Below are positions 7,766-15,773 of a DNA stretch of 32,046 nucleotides, in pieces. A model generated the notes under the pieces. That model saw nothing but the letters and a program-made list of their open reading frames with translations. It had not been told where the DNA came from and ran no database searches. Numbering within the stretch: the first letter of the stretch is position 1; each line of letters starts with the position of its first letter. The stretch spans positions 1-32,046 of the forward strand of contig JANWZC010000005.1 in NCBI GenBank assembly GCA_025054975.1. The letters run 5' to 3'. Origin of the DNA: Raineya sp. (GTDB taxonomy: Bacteria > Bacteroidota > Bacteroidia > Cytophagales > Thermonemataceae). The position numbers and the translations under genes are program-made.

Positions 7766-8611
7766 CTAAAAGTATTCTTTGCGTAATTTTTCAATTTGTT
7801 CAACAGGTAGGTTAGTTATTTCGGCAATTGTTTGGTCATCAAATCCTTTCTGAATAGCATTTCGGGCAATTTCAATACTGCGTTCTTGCTTGGCAGTGTA
7901 ACTAATACTACTTTCAATTCGCTTATTTTCTTGAAAGCGTTCATACATTTTTTTCTCTTCCTCAGAAAGTTGCTCGTAAAGTAATTTTTCTTTGGCTTTA
8001 TCTAATCCTTTAGCTTTGAAGTCGTCTTTGATTTCGCTGTTTTTCAAGAAATATATCCACTCGTCCAAAGTATCTCTGGCAACATCGTTGAAATTATTTA
8101 CTTTCAGAATGTAGTATTTAGGAAAAATATCTGAAACCTTTTGCACCTGATATTCCTGCTGCTGCATAAGGGTAGGAAGCAAAATATCATTTTCGTGCAA
8201 GCCGAAAAATTCGCCTCTGTATTCATAGACGTAGTCTTTGCCCTGCCCTAATCCAAAGTATACAATATTGATAGAATAAACTTTCTTGATAGTACCATAA
8301 GGCTCGCCTTGTTTGATGTATTCTGTAATTAGTTTGGAAACCCCATAAATCATCCTTTGGAAATAATCAATCTCAGACTCGTTCTGAATCTCAATGAGCA
8401 TCAATTCGTTATTTGAAGATTTGACAAGAATATCTACTTTGTTGTACTTGTCGTATTCATATTCTTTATTTCCTTCACTTTCTAAAATACTTTCAATGGT
8501 TACATCAAAACGAAGCAACTCGGATAAAAAACCTTCTAATATATCAAAATTTGCCTTGTTGCGTAGTAATTTTTTCAATGCCCAATCAAAACGAATGAAT
8601 TTCTTGTTCAT
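7766..8611 (-). CDS. Rpn-family / PD-(D/E)XK nuclease-family transposase-like protein
   Basis: 281 residues. The N-terminus FIRFDWALKKLLRNKANFD is typical of the Rpn / PDDEXK_2 family, followed by the nuclease core with the Asp in KVDILV and the E-x-Q in MLIEIQNE, the usual D...ExQ arrangement. The C-terminal part is charged and helical and ends in a HTH-like segment (ARNAIQKGFDDQTIAEITNL) that is common in these proteins. Rpn proteins can promote recombination through DNA cleavage and are often called transposases, but there are no terminal inverted repeats or target duplications here, so this is a solitary gene. Its promoter would overlap the end of comM. Role in this organism is unknown. 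Confidence 0.85.
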   Translation of the reverse strand: MNKKFIRFDWALKKLLRNKANFDILEGFLSELLRFDVTIESILESEGNKEYEYDKYNKVDILVKSSNNELMLIEIQNESEIDYFQRMIYGVSKLITEYIKQGEPYGTIKKVYSINIVYFGLGQGKDYVYEYRGEFFGLHENDILLPTLMQQQEYQVQKVSDIFPKYYILKVNNFNDVARDTLDEWIYFLKNSEIKDDFKAKGLDKAKEKLLYEQLSEEEKKMYERFQENKRIESSISYTAKQERSIEIARNAIQKGFDDQTIAEITNLPVEQIEKLRKEYF

Positions 8612-8623
8612 AGCAACTTTTTA

Positions 8624-8658
8624 CAAATATAGCTAAAATTTTGTTTTATGCCCCCCAA
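8624..8658 (-). promoter_or_regulatory. Possible promoter of the Rpn-like gene
   Basis: Minus strand TATATTTG (8631-8624) is a perfect -7 box 13 bases upstream of the ATG. The best -33 candidate (TTG, 8658-8656) has a 24-nt spacer, slightly long, and lies within the 3' end of comM. Confidence 0.4.
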
Positions 8659-10190
8659 TTTTCCTTATCCAAATCGCGGTAACGAATAGCCTCAGCAAGA
8701 TGTTCTATAAGAATTTTATCACTACCTGCAAGGTCGGCAATGGTACGAGCTACTTTCAAAATTCTGTCGTAAGCTCTTGCTGAAAGTCCTTTTTTCTCCA
8801 TAGCGGCTTTGAGCAAGATTTTACCTGCTTCATCAATTACGCAAATCTCCTTGACAAGTTGCGAAGGTATCATAGCGTTGGAGTAAATATGCTTCATTCC
8901 GAGTTTTTCAAAACGTTCAGTTTGGCGTTCGCGTGCCTTAATCACTCGCTCGCGTATAGTGGCACTGCTTTCTGTCTTGACATTGGAACTTAACTCTTCA
9001 AAAGAAACAGGCGTAACTTCTACATGCAAATCAATTCTATCCAATAAAGGACCGCTAACTTTGTTCAAATACTTCTGCACCGTACCTGGTGGGCATACAC
9101 ATTCTTTTTCAGGGTGATTGTAGTAGCCACATGGACAAGGATTCATAGCGGCAATAAGCATAAAATTAGCAGGAAATTCAATGGAAACTTTGGCTCTGGC
9201 AATGCTTACTTTACGCTCCTCCAAAGGCTGACGCATTACCTCTAAAACACTTCGCTTAAATTCAGGAAGTTCATCAAGAAACAAAACTCCATTGTGAGCC
9301 AAAGAAATCTCACCAGGTTGTGGTACTGCTCCACCGCCTACCAGAGCAACATCACTAATCGTATGATGTGGAGAACGAAAAGGACGCGTAGAAATCAGCG
9401 AAGCGTTGCTATCTAATTTGCCTGCAACAGAATGAATTTTAGTAGTTTCAAGAGCTTCGTGCAAAGTAAGCGGTGGCAAAATAGTAGCAATTCGCTTGGC
9501 AAGCATAGTTTTACCCGCTCCCGGCGGACCAATCATGATTACATTATGCCCCCCAGCAGCCGCAATTTCCAAAGCTCGTTTCATGCTTTCTTGCCCCTGC
9601 ACATCTGCAAAATCTACATCATATTTATCCAAATTTTCGCTGAAAATCTTACGAGTATCTTTGCGTAAGGGTTCAATATGCTTTGTACCTGTAAGAAAAT
9701 CTATAGCTTCTTGCAAATTTTCAACTCCAATAATGTCCAAATTATTGACAATAGCGGCTTCGGAAGCATTATCTTTGGGCAGAATAAAGCCTTTGAAACC
9801 CTTTTTGCGAGCCTCAATGGCAATCGGTAATACCCCCCTGATAGGACGTAAAATGCCATCCAGAGCCAACTCTCCCATAATTACATATTTTTCGGCTTCT
9901 GCCGAAACTATTTGTTCAGAGGCAAGCAAAATACCCAAAGCGATGGTTAAGTCATAGGCGGCACCTTCTTTGCGTATATCCGCAGGAGCAAGATTAACTA
10001 CTACCTTTTGGCGAGGGAAAAAATAACCAATGTATTTCAAAGCAGATTCTACTCTTTGCGAGGCTTCTTTTACAGCACTATCAGGCAAACCCACCATAAA
10101 AAGTCCCTGCCCTTGCCCTACATTGACCTCCACGGTTATCGGAAAAGCATTTACTCCATATACAGCATACGCATACACTTTGGCTAACAT
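8646..10190 (-). CDS. comM: Mg-chelatase-like AAA+ ATPase ComM/YifB
   Basis: 514 residues, normal length. The N-terminal ChlI-like domain begins MLAKVYAYAVYGVNAFPI and carries VGLPDSAVKEASQRV. The central AAA+ module has Walker A GPPGAGKT (221-228), Walker B LFLDELPEF, and the cysteine-rich loop NPCPCGYYNHPEKECVCPP. The C-terminal lid includes LSARAYDRILKVARTIADL. ComM is a hexameric helicase that drives branch migration during natural transformation in Gammaproteobacteria; elsewhere it is taken to act in recombination. The small membrane protein gene ends 3 bases upstream, so the two are probably co-transcribed. The start is supported by conservation of the N-terminus. Confidence 0.95.
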   Translation of the reverse strand: MLAKVYAYAVYGVNAFPITVEVNVGQGQGLFMVGLPDSAVKEASQRVESALKYIGYFFPRQKVVVNLAPADIRKEGAAYDLTIALGILLASEQIVSAEAEKYVIMGELALDGILRPIRGVLPIAIEARKKGFKGFILPKDNASEAAIVNNLDIIGVENLQEAIDFLTGTKHIEPLRKDTRKIFSENLDKYDVDFADVQGQESMKRALEIAAAGGHNVIMIGPPGAGKTMLAKRIATILPPLTLHEALETTKIHSVAGKLDSNASLISTRPFRSPHHTISDVALVGGGAVPQPGEISLAHNGVLFLDELPEFKRSVLEVMRQPLEERKVSIARAKVSIEFPANFMLIAAMNPCPCGYYNHPEKECVCPPGTVQKYLNKVSGPLLDRIDLHVEVTPVSFEELSSNVKTESSATIRERVIKARERQTERFEKLGMKHIYSNAMIPSQLVKEICVIDEAGKILLKAAMEKKGLSARAYDRILKVARTIADLAGSDKILIEHLAEAIRYRDLDKENWGA

Positions 10191-10193
10191 AGC

Positions 10194-10517
10194 TCAACGC
10201 TTTTGAGAATTGAAATAGTTTGAAATCTTATCCATCAATTTTTTGCGAAAAGTAGGTAAAATTGCAATCACTAATCCGAAAATAAACAAGCAACCTATTA
10301 TCAGGAAACCTAAAAAAGCACTTTGTAAAAATTCGTTTAGGGCGAAAGCCAAAGCAAAACATACAAAAAGCAAGCCTGCTGAACCTAAAAAGAGCCAAAT
10401 AAGAGCTATCAAGGCTTTGGTAAAAAGTTGATGTAGTTCGTCTTGGAGATGATTTTCTATCAGTTGCAAGCGTACTTCTACATAACGCCGCATCAGTTGA
10501 TATAAGGTTTGAAACAT
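10194..10517 (-). CDS. Small membrane protein, holin-X (phage holin superfamily III) like
   Basis: 107 residues: an amphipathic helix (~1-30, RRYVEVRLQLIENHLQDELH), then two hydrophobic segments (~33-58 and ~66-92) joined by a short NEFLQSAF turn, and a basic tail ending NYFNSQKR. This layout is that of the Holin-X / DUF1469-like proteins common in Bacteroidota and Actinobacteria. The phage name is historical; no lysis genes are nearby, and a housekeeping membrane role is more likely. The stop lies 3 bases before the comM ATG, suggesting a two-gene operon. Confidence 0.7.
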   Translation of the reverse strand: MFQTLYQLMRRYVEVRLQLIENHLQDELHQLFTKALIALIWLFLGSAGLLFVCFALAFALNEFLQSAFLGFLIIGCLFIFGLVIAILPTFRKKLMDKISNYFNSQKR

Positions 10518-10564
10518 CGTGCCTTAGAAATTAAAGGCTTAAAAATAACATTCTTTCGTGGAAA

Positions 10565-10596
10565 ACAAAAGTCTGTTTGAAAATTCAAACAGACTT
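10565..10596 (-). terminator. Intrinsic terminator after the DUF2256 gene
   Basis: A perfect 13-bp stem AAGTCTGTTTGAA (10569-10581) / TTCAAACAGACTT (10584-10596) with a 2-base gap, followed on the minus strand by a T-rich run (TTTTGTTTT). The TGA stop of the small gene is inside the first arm. On the plus strand there is no matching T-run. Confidence 0.75.
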
Positions 10597-10734
10597 GGAC
10601 TTATTCATTCGGCACTTATCGCTGCAATACTTGACTTCATTCCAAACTTTTTCCCATTTTTTTCGCCAAGCAAAAGGTCTGCCGCAGGTTACACAAATTT
10701 TTTCAGGCAAATGCTCTTTTCTGACCTTCCGCAT
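10585..10734 (-). CDS. DUF2256 family small zinc-ribbon-like protein
   Basis: A 49-residue gene, short enough to be missed easily. The protein begins MRKVRKEHLPEKICVTCGRP and continues with FAWRKKWEKVWNEVKYCS and DKCRMNK. Cysteines are arranged CxxC-x(22)-CxxxC, a probable zinc site, and the RPFxWRKKWEKVWxEVKYCSxxCR core is the signature of DUF2256, a conserved family of about 40-60 residues with unknown function. It follows ppk2 by 44 bases on the same strand, so the two may form an operon ended by the hairpin at 10569-10596. Function beyond a likely zinc-binding role cannot be stated. Confidence 0.9.
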   Translation of the reverse strand: MRKVRKEHLPEKICVTCGRPFAWRKKWEKVWNEVKYCSDKCRMNKSKSV

Positions 10735-10778
10735 AAATTTTTTTCAGAAAAACTAACCTATCAAGTTTTTGTTTGAGG

Positions 10779-11702
10779 TTACTTTTTATTTTTCTTGTCT
10801 TTCTTTTCTTCTTCGGCAAGGAGTATTTTTTTGGCTTCTTCCAGAGCGGCTTTTTGTTTGGCACTCACAGTAGGATAGCTTAAATTCAGTTTTTCAAATT
10901 GTTCATAAATAATGGTAGCAATCGCAAGACGAGCATACCATTTTGTATCAGCAGGAATGATAAACCAAGGGGCATTTTCAGTAGAAGTTTCAGAGATAGC
11001 ATCTTCAAAGGCTTTTTGATATTCGTCCCAAAAGGCTCTTTCTTTGACATCGGAAGCTGAAAATTTCCAGTTTTTCTCAGGATTTTCAATCCTTTCTAAA
11101 AAACGTTTTTTCTGCTCTTCCTTGGAAACGTGTAAAAAGAATTTAAGAATTATCATGCCATTTTCGGTGAGATTTTTTTCAAAGCGGCGAATTTGCTCGT
11201 AACGAGTTTGCCAAAATTTTTTATCAATTTTATCTACGCTATCAATACCGGGCAAATTTTCGTTCAAAATGTATTCGGGGTGAACTTTGGTTACGAGTAC
11301 ATTTTCGTAATGCGAACGATTGTGAATAGCAATTTCACCACGAGGCGGCAAGGCTTGCATGTGTCTCCAGAAATAGTCGTGGTCAAGTTCGTGAGGCGTA
11401 GGAGCTTTGAAGCTATACACCCGCACTCCCAAAGGATTTAATCCCGACATAACGTGCTTTACAGCTCCATCTTTACCTGCCGCATCCATAGCTTGAAAAA
11501 TAATTAACACACTATATTGGTTATGAGCGTAAAGTTTATCCTGCATTACTGCAAGTTGCTTTCTACCTTCTTCCAAAAGCATTTCAGCATCTTTTTTACT
11601 TAATTCTTTGCCTTTGTATTTGGTGGGAAAATCTTTGAGCGAAATTTTTTTACCCGGAGGAGCTATGAATTGGTTGATGTTGATTAGTTTTTCAATAAGC
11701 AT
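10779..11702 (-). CDS. ppk2: Polyphosphate kinase 2 family protein
   Basis: 307 residues. The PPK2 core shows Walker A AMDAAGKDG (~70-78), the lid/second motif RSHYENVLV (the family's Walker B neighbourhood), FFLHVSKEEQKKRFLERI and WFIIPADTKWYAR. PPK2 enzymes transfer phosphate between polyphosphate and nucleoside mono- or diphosphates in the cytoplasm. The NRSHYE variant and length are those of the PPK2 group often annotated as polyphosphate:AMP or nucleotide phosphotransferase; the exact class cannot be fixed by eye. The C-terminus ends in a Lys-rich tail (EEEKKDKKNKK). A DUF2256 gene follows 44 bases downstream. Confidence 0.92.
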   Translation of the reverse strand: MLIEKLININQFIAPPGKKISLKDFPTKYKGKELSKKDAEMLLEEGRKQLAVMQDKLYAHNQYSVLIIFQAMDAAGKDGAVKHVMSGLNPLGVRVYSFKAPTPHELDHDYFWRHMQALPPRGEIAIHNRSHYENVLVTKVHPEYILNENLPGIDSVDKIDKKFWQTRYEQIRRFEKNLTENGMIILKFFLHVSKEEQKKRFLERIENPEKNWKFSASDVKERAFWDEYQKAFEDAISETSTENAPWFIIPADTKWYARLAIATIIYEQFEKLNLSYPTVSAKQKAALEEAKKILLAEEEKKDKKNKK

Positions 11703-11911
11703 AGATTTGTATTTTAAGTGAAAATGAACAAAACTTTAACTCACAATGAAGCAAGTTAATAAAAAGATTTGGCAAAGCAAAAAATTAGAATTTATTTTTT
11801 CAAAAACCTTGTGTAACTATTTATAATTGAGGAAATTCAGTTTTGTATTGCTCTGGGTGCTTCGTTTTGCTCAAAGAGCAAAAGAAAAACGAGGTAAAAC
11901 CAAATTTCTGT

Positions 11912-12724
11912 TTAGTATAATTCTCCTTGCCACACCCAAAAACTTTTAGAGAAGGAGATTTGGGCAGGGAAGTTTTCAAAAATACCATAAACCGCCGAAC
12001 CTGAACCTGTCATGGATGCGTACAAAGCTCCTTGTGCGTAAAGATTGGATTTTATTTCAGCCAAAATAGGATATTTTTCAAACAAATGTTCTTCAAACTG
12101 ATTTTTTAGCCAATATTTCCACTCTTGGATTGGAGATTTTTCTAATTTCTCTCTCAAATCAAAATCAAGCGGAGTGGGTTTTACTCCTTTGTAGGCTTCG
12201 GCAGTAGAAATCGCAAAGTTGGGATATACAACAACTATCTTTTTACCTTGCAGATTTAGCGAAGTAGGCATAAAAACATCGCCTTTGGCAAGACAAATTT
12301 TTGGCTTATTTTCTATAAAAAAAGCACAATCACTTCCCAAGCGACTTGCATAATTTTGCATTTGAAGGGTGCTTAAATGTAGATTAAAATATTCATTCAG
12401 CATTTTGATTAGAAAAGCTACATCAGCCGAACCACCACCCAAACCCGCTCCCATAGGAATATTTTTCAGTAAAATGATACGCACCGCAGATAAATTAAAA
12501 TCTTGGGCAAGTAGTTGATAGGTTCTGTAACAAAGATTTTCTTGAATTGGGGTATCAATGGGTAATCCTTTTATTGTTAAATCAAGTTCTTCGGCGGGAA
12601 GTATTTCTAAAACATCTTGCACCCCCACAGGATAAAAACACGAAACCAAATTATGATACCCATCAGGACGTTTTTCGGTAATATAAAGTCCTAAATTGAT
12701 TTTGGCATTAGGGAAAGTTATCAT
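11912..12724 (-). CDS. ispE: 4-diphosphocytidyl-2-C-methyl-D-erythritol kinase
   Basis: 270 residues. GHMP kinase of the MEP isoprenoid pathway, phosphorylating CDP-ME with ATP. The N-terminus ITFPNAKINLGLYITEKRPDGYHN carries the family PNAKINLGL and RPDGYHN motifs, the ATP loop is IPMGAGLGGGSADVAF, and the C-terminal GHMP segment is MTGSGSAVYGIF. The Asp after the glycine loop and the Lys in AKIN are the expected catalytic residues. The Uma2 gene ends 9 bases upstream, so they may share a transcript. A short inverted repeat TTTTGCTC/GAGCAAAA lies downstream at 11865-11883 but has no T-run. Confidence 0.96.
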   Translation of the reverse strand: MITFPNAKINLGLYITEKRPDGYHNLVSCFYPVGVQDVLEILPAEELDLTIKGLPIDTPIQENLCYRTYQLLAQDFNLSAVRIILLKNIPMGAGLGGGSADVAFLIKMLNEYFNLHLSTLQMQNYASRLGSDCAFFIENKPKICLAKGDVFMPTSLNLQGKKIVVVYPNFAISTAEAYKGVKPTPLDFDLREKLEKSPIQEWKYWLKNQFEEHLFEKYPILAEIKSNLYAQGALYASMTGSGSAVYGIFENFPAQISFSKSFWVWQGELY

Positions 12725-12733
12725 TTTTTGCCG

Positions 12734-13396
12734 TTATTGAATTTCAAAACTTACATCTTCATAAATTCTATTGAGCGGGATTTCTATGTCAAAAAATGGT
12801 ACAAAAGCAGTTTTATTCAGACCTTCATAAATTCTTTCTTCCCAAATAAATTCTTCTTTTCGGCTGTAAATCAATACTTTGTATTTATCTTGCCATACAA
12901 CCATATATACTTGCACACTCGGAATTTTCTGATACTCCTCTAATTTATCCACTAAATCAATCTTTTCAGTAGATTTAGAAAGTACCTCTACAAGCATTAC
13001 AGGATTGAGAACTTGTTGAAAAGTATTGCGTTGCTCTCGCTTTTTCTCTACAACCACCAAATCAGGCTCACGATAATGTTTTTCTGTACATTCATTACAA
13101 ATAGCTGTTTTTTGCGAGTAAGTCATAAAGCCTCTACCTCTCAATAGTTCTAAAAGAATAAAAAGCAAATTAGAAATAATCAAGTCGTGGAATTGAGTTG
13201 GCATAGCGAAAATTGGCAAGTCATTCTCGTTGAAAGTATCCGATAAAATGCACTCAATAAAGCTTTCATCTACTATTTTTCCTGCATATTTGTCCCAAAT
13301 CTCTCCATCAACAAACTCAAAGCCTCCACGCTCGCCTATGCGTTCATAAAACTTAATAAAATCCTCAAAAGCATATTTTCTTGTCTGAACAAGCAT
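12734..13396 (-). CDS. Uma2 family endonuclease-like protein (DUF820)
   Basis: 220 residues with the restriction-endonuclease-like fold of Uma2 proteins. Visible core elements are the Glu in FEFVDGEIWD, HYREPDLVVVEKK with the catalytic Asp, and the E in VMLVEVLSKSTEKIDLVDK, giving the D-x(n)-E-x-L and Lys pattern, then a Y-x-x-I-P-x-V-Q-x-Y-M-V-V segment. The family is abundant in Cyanobacteria and Cytophagales and its function is largely unproven. It is probably co-transcribed with ispE, 9 bases downstream. Immediately upstream is composite repeat B, so the promoter may lie in repeat DNA. Confidence 0.85.
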   Translation of the reverse strand: MLVQTRKYAFEDFIKFYERIGERGGFEFVDGEIWDKYAGKIVDESFIECILSDTFNENDLPIFAMPTQFHDLIISNLLFILLELLRGRGFMTYSQKTAICNECTEKHYREPDLVVVEKKREQRNTFQQVLNPVMLVEVLSKSTEKIDLVDKLEEYQKIPSVQVYMVVWQDKYKVLIYSRKEEFIWEERIYEGLNKTAFVPFFDIEIPLNRIYEDVSFEIQ

Positions 13397-13453
13397 AAAA
13401 ACGAATTTTTCAAAAAGAAAAAATTAAATAGCAGAGGTAAAACAAAATACTGA

Positions 13454-13784
13454 AACGTGAATTATGAGTCCAATCTTAGATAAGTGCAATGCAGACTTAA
13501 TCATTAAAATTACCCCAAAAATTTTTCATAAATAACTGCATACAATTAACCAACAACTCACATTGTAGGTAAATTGCTCAAAATAACGTTTTTTTAACCT
13601 CACCCCCTACCCCCTCTCCAAAGGAGAGGGGGACTCACCTAACCCCCAAGCTATCAACTTACTCATTTGAATTGTATAGCTAAATCTTGGATAAGTACAA
13701 TACAAGTCCAATTATTTTTACAATTATCCTAATTTTTTTTCACAAATAACTGCATATCAAAAACTTAACTAATAACTCACGTTG
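13454..13784. repeat. Composite repeat B: two ~115-bp arms around a G/C palindrome
   Basis: This fills most of the 398-base gap 13397-13794, in which I see no gene. Arm 1 spans ~13454-13564 and arm 2 ~13663-13784, in the same orientation; both contain AATCTT(A/G)GATAAGT, a C/ATAAATAACTGCATA block and an ACTCAC(A/G)TT end. Arm 1 starts AACGTGAATTATG, so its ends form imperfect terminal inverted repeats. Between the arms is the core 13598-13638 with the stem CCCCCTCTCC / GGAGAGGGGG (13610-13632). The same structure in reverse orientation is found at ~22505-22850. Confidence 0.8.
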
Positions 13785-13794
13785 AAATACAAAT

Positions 13795-14619
13795 TCACAA
13801 AGTTTGAATTTTCTTTTGAATTTCCTGCTTGATTTCAGGAGCTATGTCTAAATCAAGCACTTTTTGAAGAGCTTCTTTGGCTTTCTGAGGCTTTTGTGTC
13901 TCTTCATAACATTGAGCCAAATAAATCCAAGCATCAGGATTTTTAGGATTTAGCTTCACAACTTTTTCAAAACGCTCAATAGCTTCTTGAAAAGCTCCTC
14001 TTTCAGCGTAAAAAGTTCCCAAGTAAAAAAGTGCTAATTCATTATTAGGGTCTTTTTTCACTACCGCAGCAACCATTTGAATTCCTTTCATAGGTGCTTG
14101 CGGATTGAGATTTTTATATAAGACTCCCATTTTAGTCTGAGCAAGCAAGTTTTCAGGCTCAAAACTTAAAACCTTTTCATAAGCCTGCAAACTTTTCTGA
14201 CCTAACTGGCGAATTTTGCTCGAATCCAAAGCAAAAGTAAAAGCCTCAAAATAACTTTCAGCAGTTTTGAGCCAAGTTAGTTTTTCGTTATATTGTTGGG
14301 CAACTTTTTCAGCGTAAAAAGCGGCACTATCCCACTGATTAAACTTTTTGTAGATTTTAGCAAGCGAATCTGTCCATTGTAATTTAGTTTTTACATCGCT
14401 TGCGGTCTGCCATTCTTTTTTGAAATAAGCAAAGATTTTTAGGTCGCTTTCGGTTATTTCAGGGTCGTGTTGTTTAGAAGAAGTCGTTTTATCTTTTTCC
14501 AAAACAGCCTGCTCTACAGTTTTTCCCGAAGGATTTTTCACTACTACTTTAGGCAAGAAAAAGAAGCCTATTACCAAACAAACCGCTCCCACGACCAAAA
14601 ATCCTTGCCATTTGAGCAT
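13795..14619 (-). CDS. Membrane-anchored TPR protein
   Basis: 274 residues. A single N-terminal hydrophobic helix (GFLVVGAVCLVIGFFFLP, ~6-23) is followed by a linker and a helical domain with at least three recognisable TPRs, for example NELALFYLGTFYAERGAFQE, AIERFEKVVKLNPKNPDAW and IYLAQCYEETQKPQKAKEAL. It is probably anchored in the inner membrane with the TPR domain in the periplasm. The ATG lies 3 bases after the stop of the HU-family gene on the same strand, so it is almost certainly translated from the same message. No catalytic motif is seen. Composite repeat B ends about 10 bases downstream of the stop. Confidence 0.85.
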   Translation of the reverse strand: MLKWQGFLVVGAVCLVIGFFFLPKVVVKNPSGKTVEQAVLEKDKTTSSKQHDPEITESDLKIFAYFKKEWQTASDVKTKLQWTDSLAKIYKKFNQWDSAAFYAEKVAQQYNEKLTWLKTAESYFEAFTFALDSSKIRQLGQKSLQAYEKVLSFEPENLLAQTKMGVLYKNLNPQAPMKGIQMVAAVVKKDPNNELALFYLGTFYAERGAFQEAIERFEKVVKLNPKNPDAWIYLAQCYEETQKPQKAKEALQKVLDLDIAPEIKQEIQKKIQTL

Positions 14620-14622
14620 ATA

Positions 14623-14946
14623 TTATTTCTTTTTACGCTTTTTAGCTTGTTTTGCATTCTTATCAGTTACATTCTTCTTAACTTCTGCTACAAAGGTTTT
14701 AGCAGGTTTAAAGGCAGGTACATAATGAGCATCAATAATAATAGCTGTATTCTTGGAAATATTACGAGCTGTTTTTTTAGCTCTTTTTTTATTGATGAAA
14801 GAACCAAAGCCACGAATGTAAATATTTTCGCCTTTGGTCATATTAGTTTTTACAACATTACAAAACTGCTCTACCACAGTTTGTACAATTAGACGTTCAA
14901 TACCCGTTTTTTCAACGATTTCTGCAACTACTTCTGCTTTTGTCAT
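14623..14946 (-). CDS. HU/IHF-family DNA-binding protein
   Basis: 107 residues, slightly longer than a canonical HU (about 90). MTKAEVVAEIVEKTGIER and the arm motifs IRGFGSF and YVPAFKPAKTFVAEVK are those of HU/IHF proteins. The last ~18 residues form a Lys-rich tail (DKNAKQAKKRKKK), unusual for classical HU and reminiscent of nucleoid proteins with basic tails. It binds and bends DNA as a dimer. First gene of a probable two-gene operon with the TPR protein. A TATCTTTG box (minus, 15015-15008) is a possible -7 promoter element. Confidence 0.92.
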   Translation of the reverse strand: MTKAEVVAEIVEKTGIERLIVQTVVEQFCNVVKTNMTKGENIYIRGFGSFINKKRAKKTARNISKNTAIIIDAHYVPAFKPAKTFVAEVKKNVTDKNAKQAKKRKKK

Positions 14947-15007
14947 TTTAGTATATGTTTAATGTAACTAATTATGTTTCACAAGTTTAAGTAAAATTTT
15001 GGAGGCA

Positions 15008-15015
15008 CAAAGATA
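15008..15015 (-). promoter_or_regulatory. Possible -7 box of the HU-TPR operon
   Basis: TATCTTTG on the minus strand fits TAnnTTTG, 62 bases before the HU start. No TTTG/TTG at 17-23 nt further upstream was found, so the promoter is only half supported. Confidence 0.35.
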
Positions 15016-15225
15016 AAATATTCCATTTGAATAAAAAAATTTTTTTGTAAAATCTTTGTTGTAACAAGTTTTTCCTTTGCCTTCAAGTTATATTGAGAAG
15101 TTAGTTTCAGAAAAAAGTAGTTAAACTTTTCAGTAGTTAATGGCACTATTGATAACAAGCCGAAATGCCAAAGAGAGACGTGTAAAATCAAAAACTTTTA
15201 GTCATAATAAAATTTTGCAAAAAAT

Positions 15226-15256
15226 TTTGCAAAGCCACAAAAAAACCTTACCTTTG
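15226..15256 (+). promoter_or_regulatory. Promoter of the rplM-rpsI-rpsB operon
   Basis: TTTG (15226-15229), 19-nt spacer, TACCTTTG (15249-15256): the best consensus Bacteroidota promoter in the window, as expected for ribosomal protein genes. Predicted start is near 15262, leaving a leader of about 50 nt before the rplM ATG. Confidence 0.8.
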
Positions 15257-15260
15257 CGTT

Positions 15261-15277
15261 CCGTTTTTTAGAAACGG
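15261..15277 (+). ncRNA. Short hairpin in the rplM leader (possible L13 autoregulatory leader)
   Basis: CCGTTT (15261-15266) pairs with AAACGG (15272-15277) at the very start of the predicted transcript, followed by an AG-rich then U-rich stretch up to the ATG. L13 leader RNAs have been described in several phyla including Bacteroidota, but I cannot confirm that this one fits a known model. Confidence 0.4.
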
Positions 15278-15314
15278 GAGTAGATTTGTTTTTTACATAA
15301 AAATCAAGGTCAAA

Positions 15315-15767
15315 ATGGATCATTTAAGTTACAAGACTATTTCGGCTAACAAAGGTACGGTGCAAAAAGAATGGGTCATTGTGGATGCTGACTCTGCCGT
15401 CCTTGGTCGTTTGGCGAGCCAAATAGCAAGCATCCTCCGAGGCAAACACAAAACCTATTACACGCCTCACGTAGATTGTGGTGATAACGTCATAGTTATC
15501 AACTGCGATAAGATACGCCTAACAGGCAAAAAATGGACGGAAAAAGAATATATCCGTTACACAGGTTATCCAGGTGGGCAAAGGATACGTACTCCTCGTG
15601 AAATTAAAGAGAAATTCTCAGGAGCTCGCTTGGTAGAAATGGCAGTGAAAGGTATGCTACCTCGCAATCGCTTGGGTAGAAAATTGTTTAAGAATTTGCA
15701 TGCTTACGCTGGTAGCGAGCATCCTCATCAAGCCCAACAACCTAAACCTATCACTTTACAATTCTAA
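15315..15767 (+). CDS. rplM: 50S ribosomal protein L13
   Basis: 150 residues, normal length. Family motifs are VDADSAVLGRLASQIAS, LRGKHKTYYTPHVDCGD, the segment GYPGGQRIRTPREI and AVKGMLPRNRLGRKLF. L13 is an early-assembly 23S rRNA-binding protein of the large subunit. First gene of the ribosomal operon; rpsI begins 6 bases after its stop. The start is fixed by the conserved N-terminus MDHLSYKTISANK and by the promoter/leader upstream. Confidence 0.98.
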   Translation: MDHLSYKTISANKGTVQKEWVIVDADSAVLGRLASQIASILRGKHKTYYTPHVDCGDNVIVINCDKIRLTGKKWTEKEYIRYTGYPGGQRIRTPREIKEKFSGARLVEMAVKGMLPRNRLGRKLFKNLHAYAGSEHPHQAQQPKPITLQF

Positions 15768-15773
15768 TTTGGT

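Noticed and set aside
7766-8611. Insertion sequence around the Rpn/transposase-like gene
   Set aside because: No terminal inverted repeats or target-site duplication seen beside the gene.
9496-9957. 153-codon plus-strand open frame
   Set aside because: It is antisense to the conserved AAA+ region of comM; its composition is that of a shadow frame.
10194-10517. Holin-like protein as sign of a prophage
   Set aside because: No other phage genes are nearby; the family is widespread as a chromosomal membrane protein.
10558-10776. 72-codon plus-strand open frame
   Set aside because: The opposite strand encodes the DUF2256 protein with conserved cysteines, which explains the stretch better.
11865-11883. 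Inverted repeat TTTTGCTC/GAGCAAAA downstream of ispE as terminator
   Set aside because: No T-run follows the stem on either strand.
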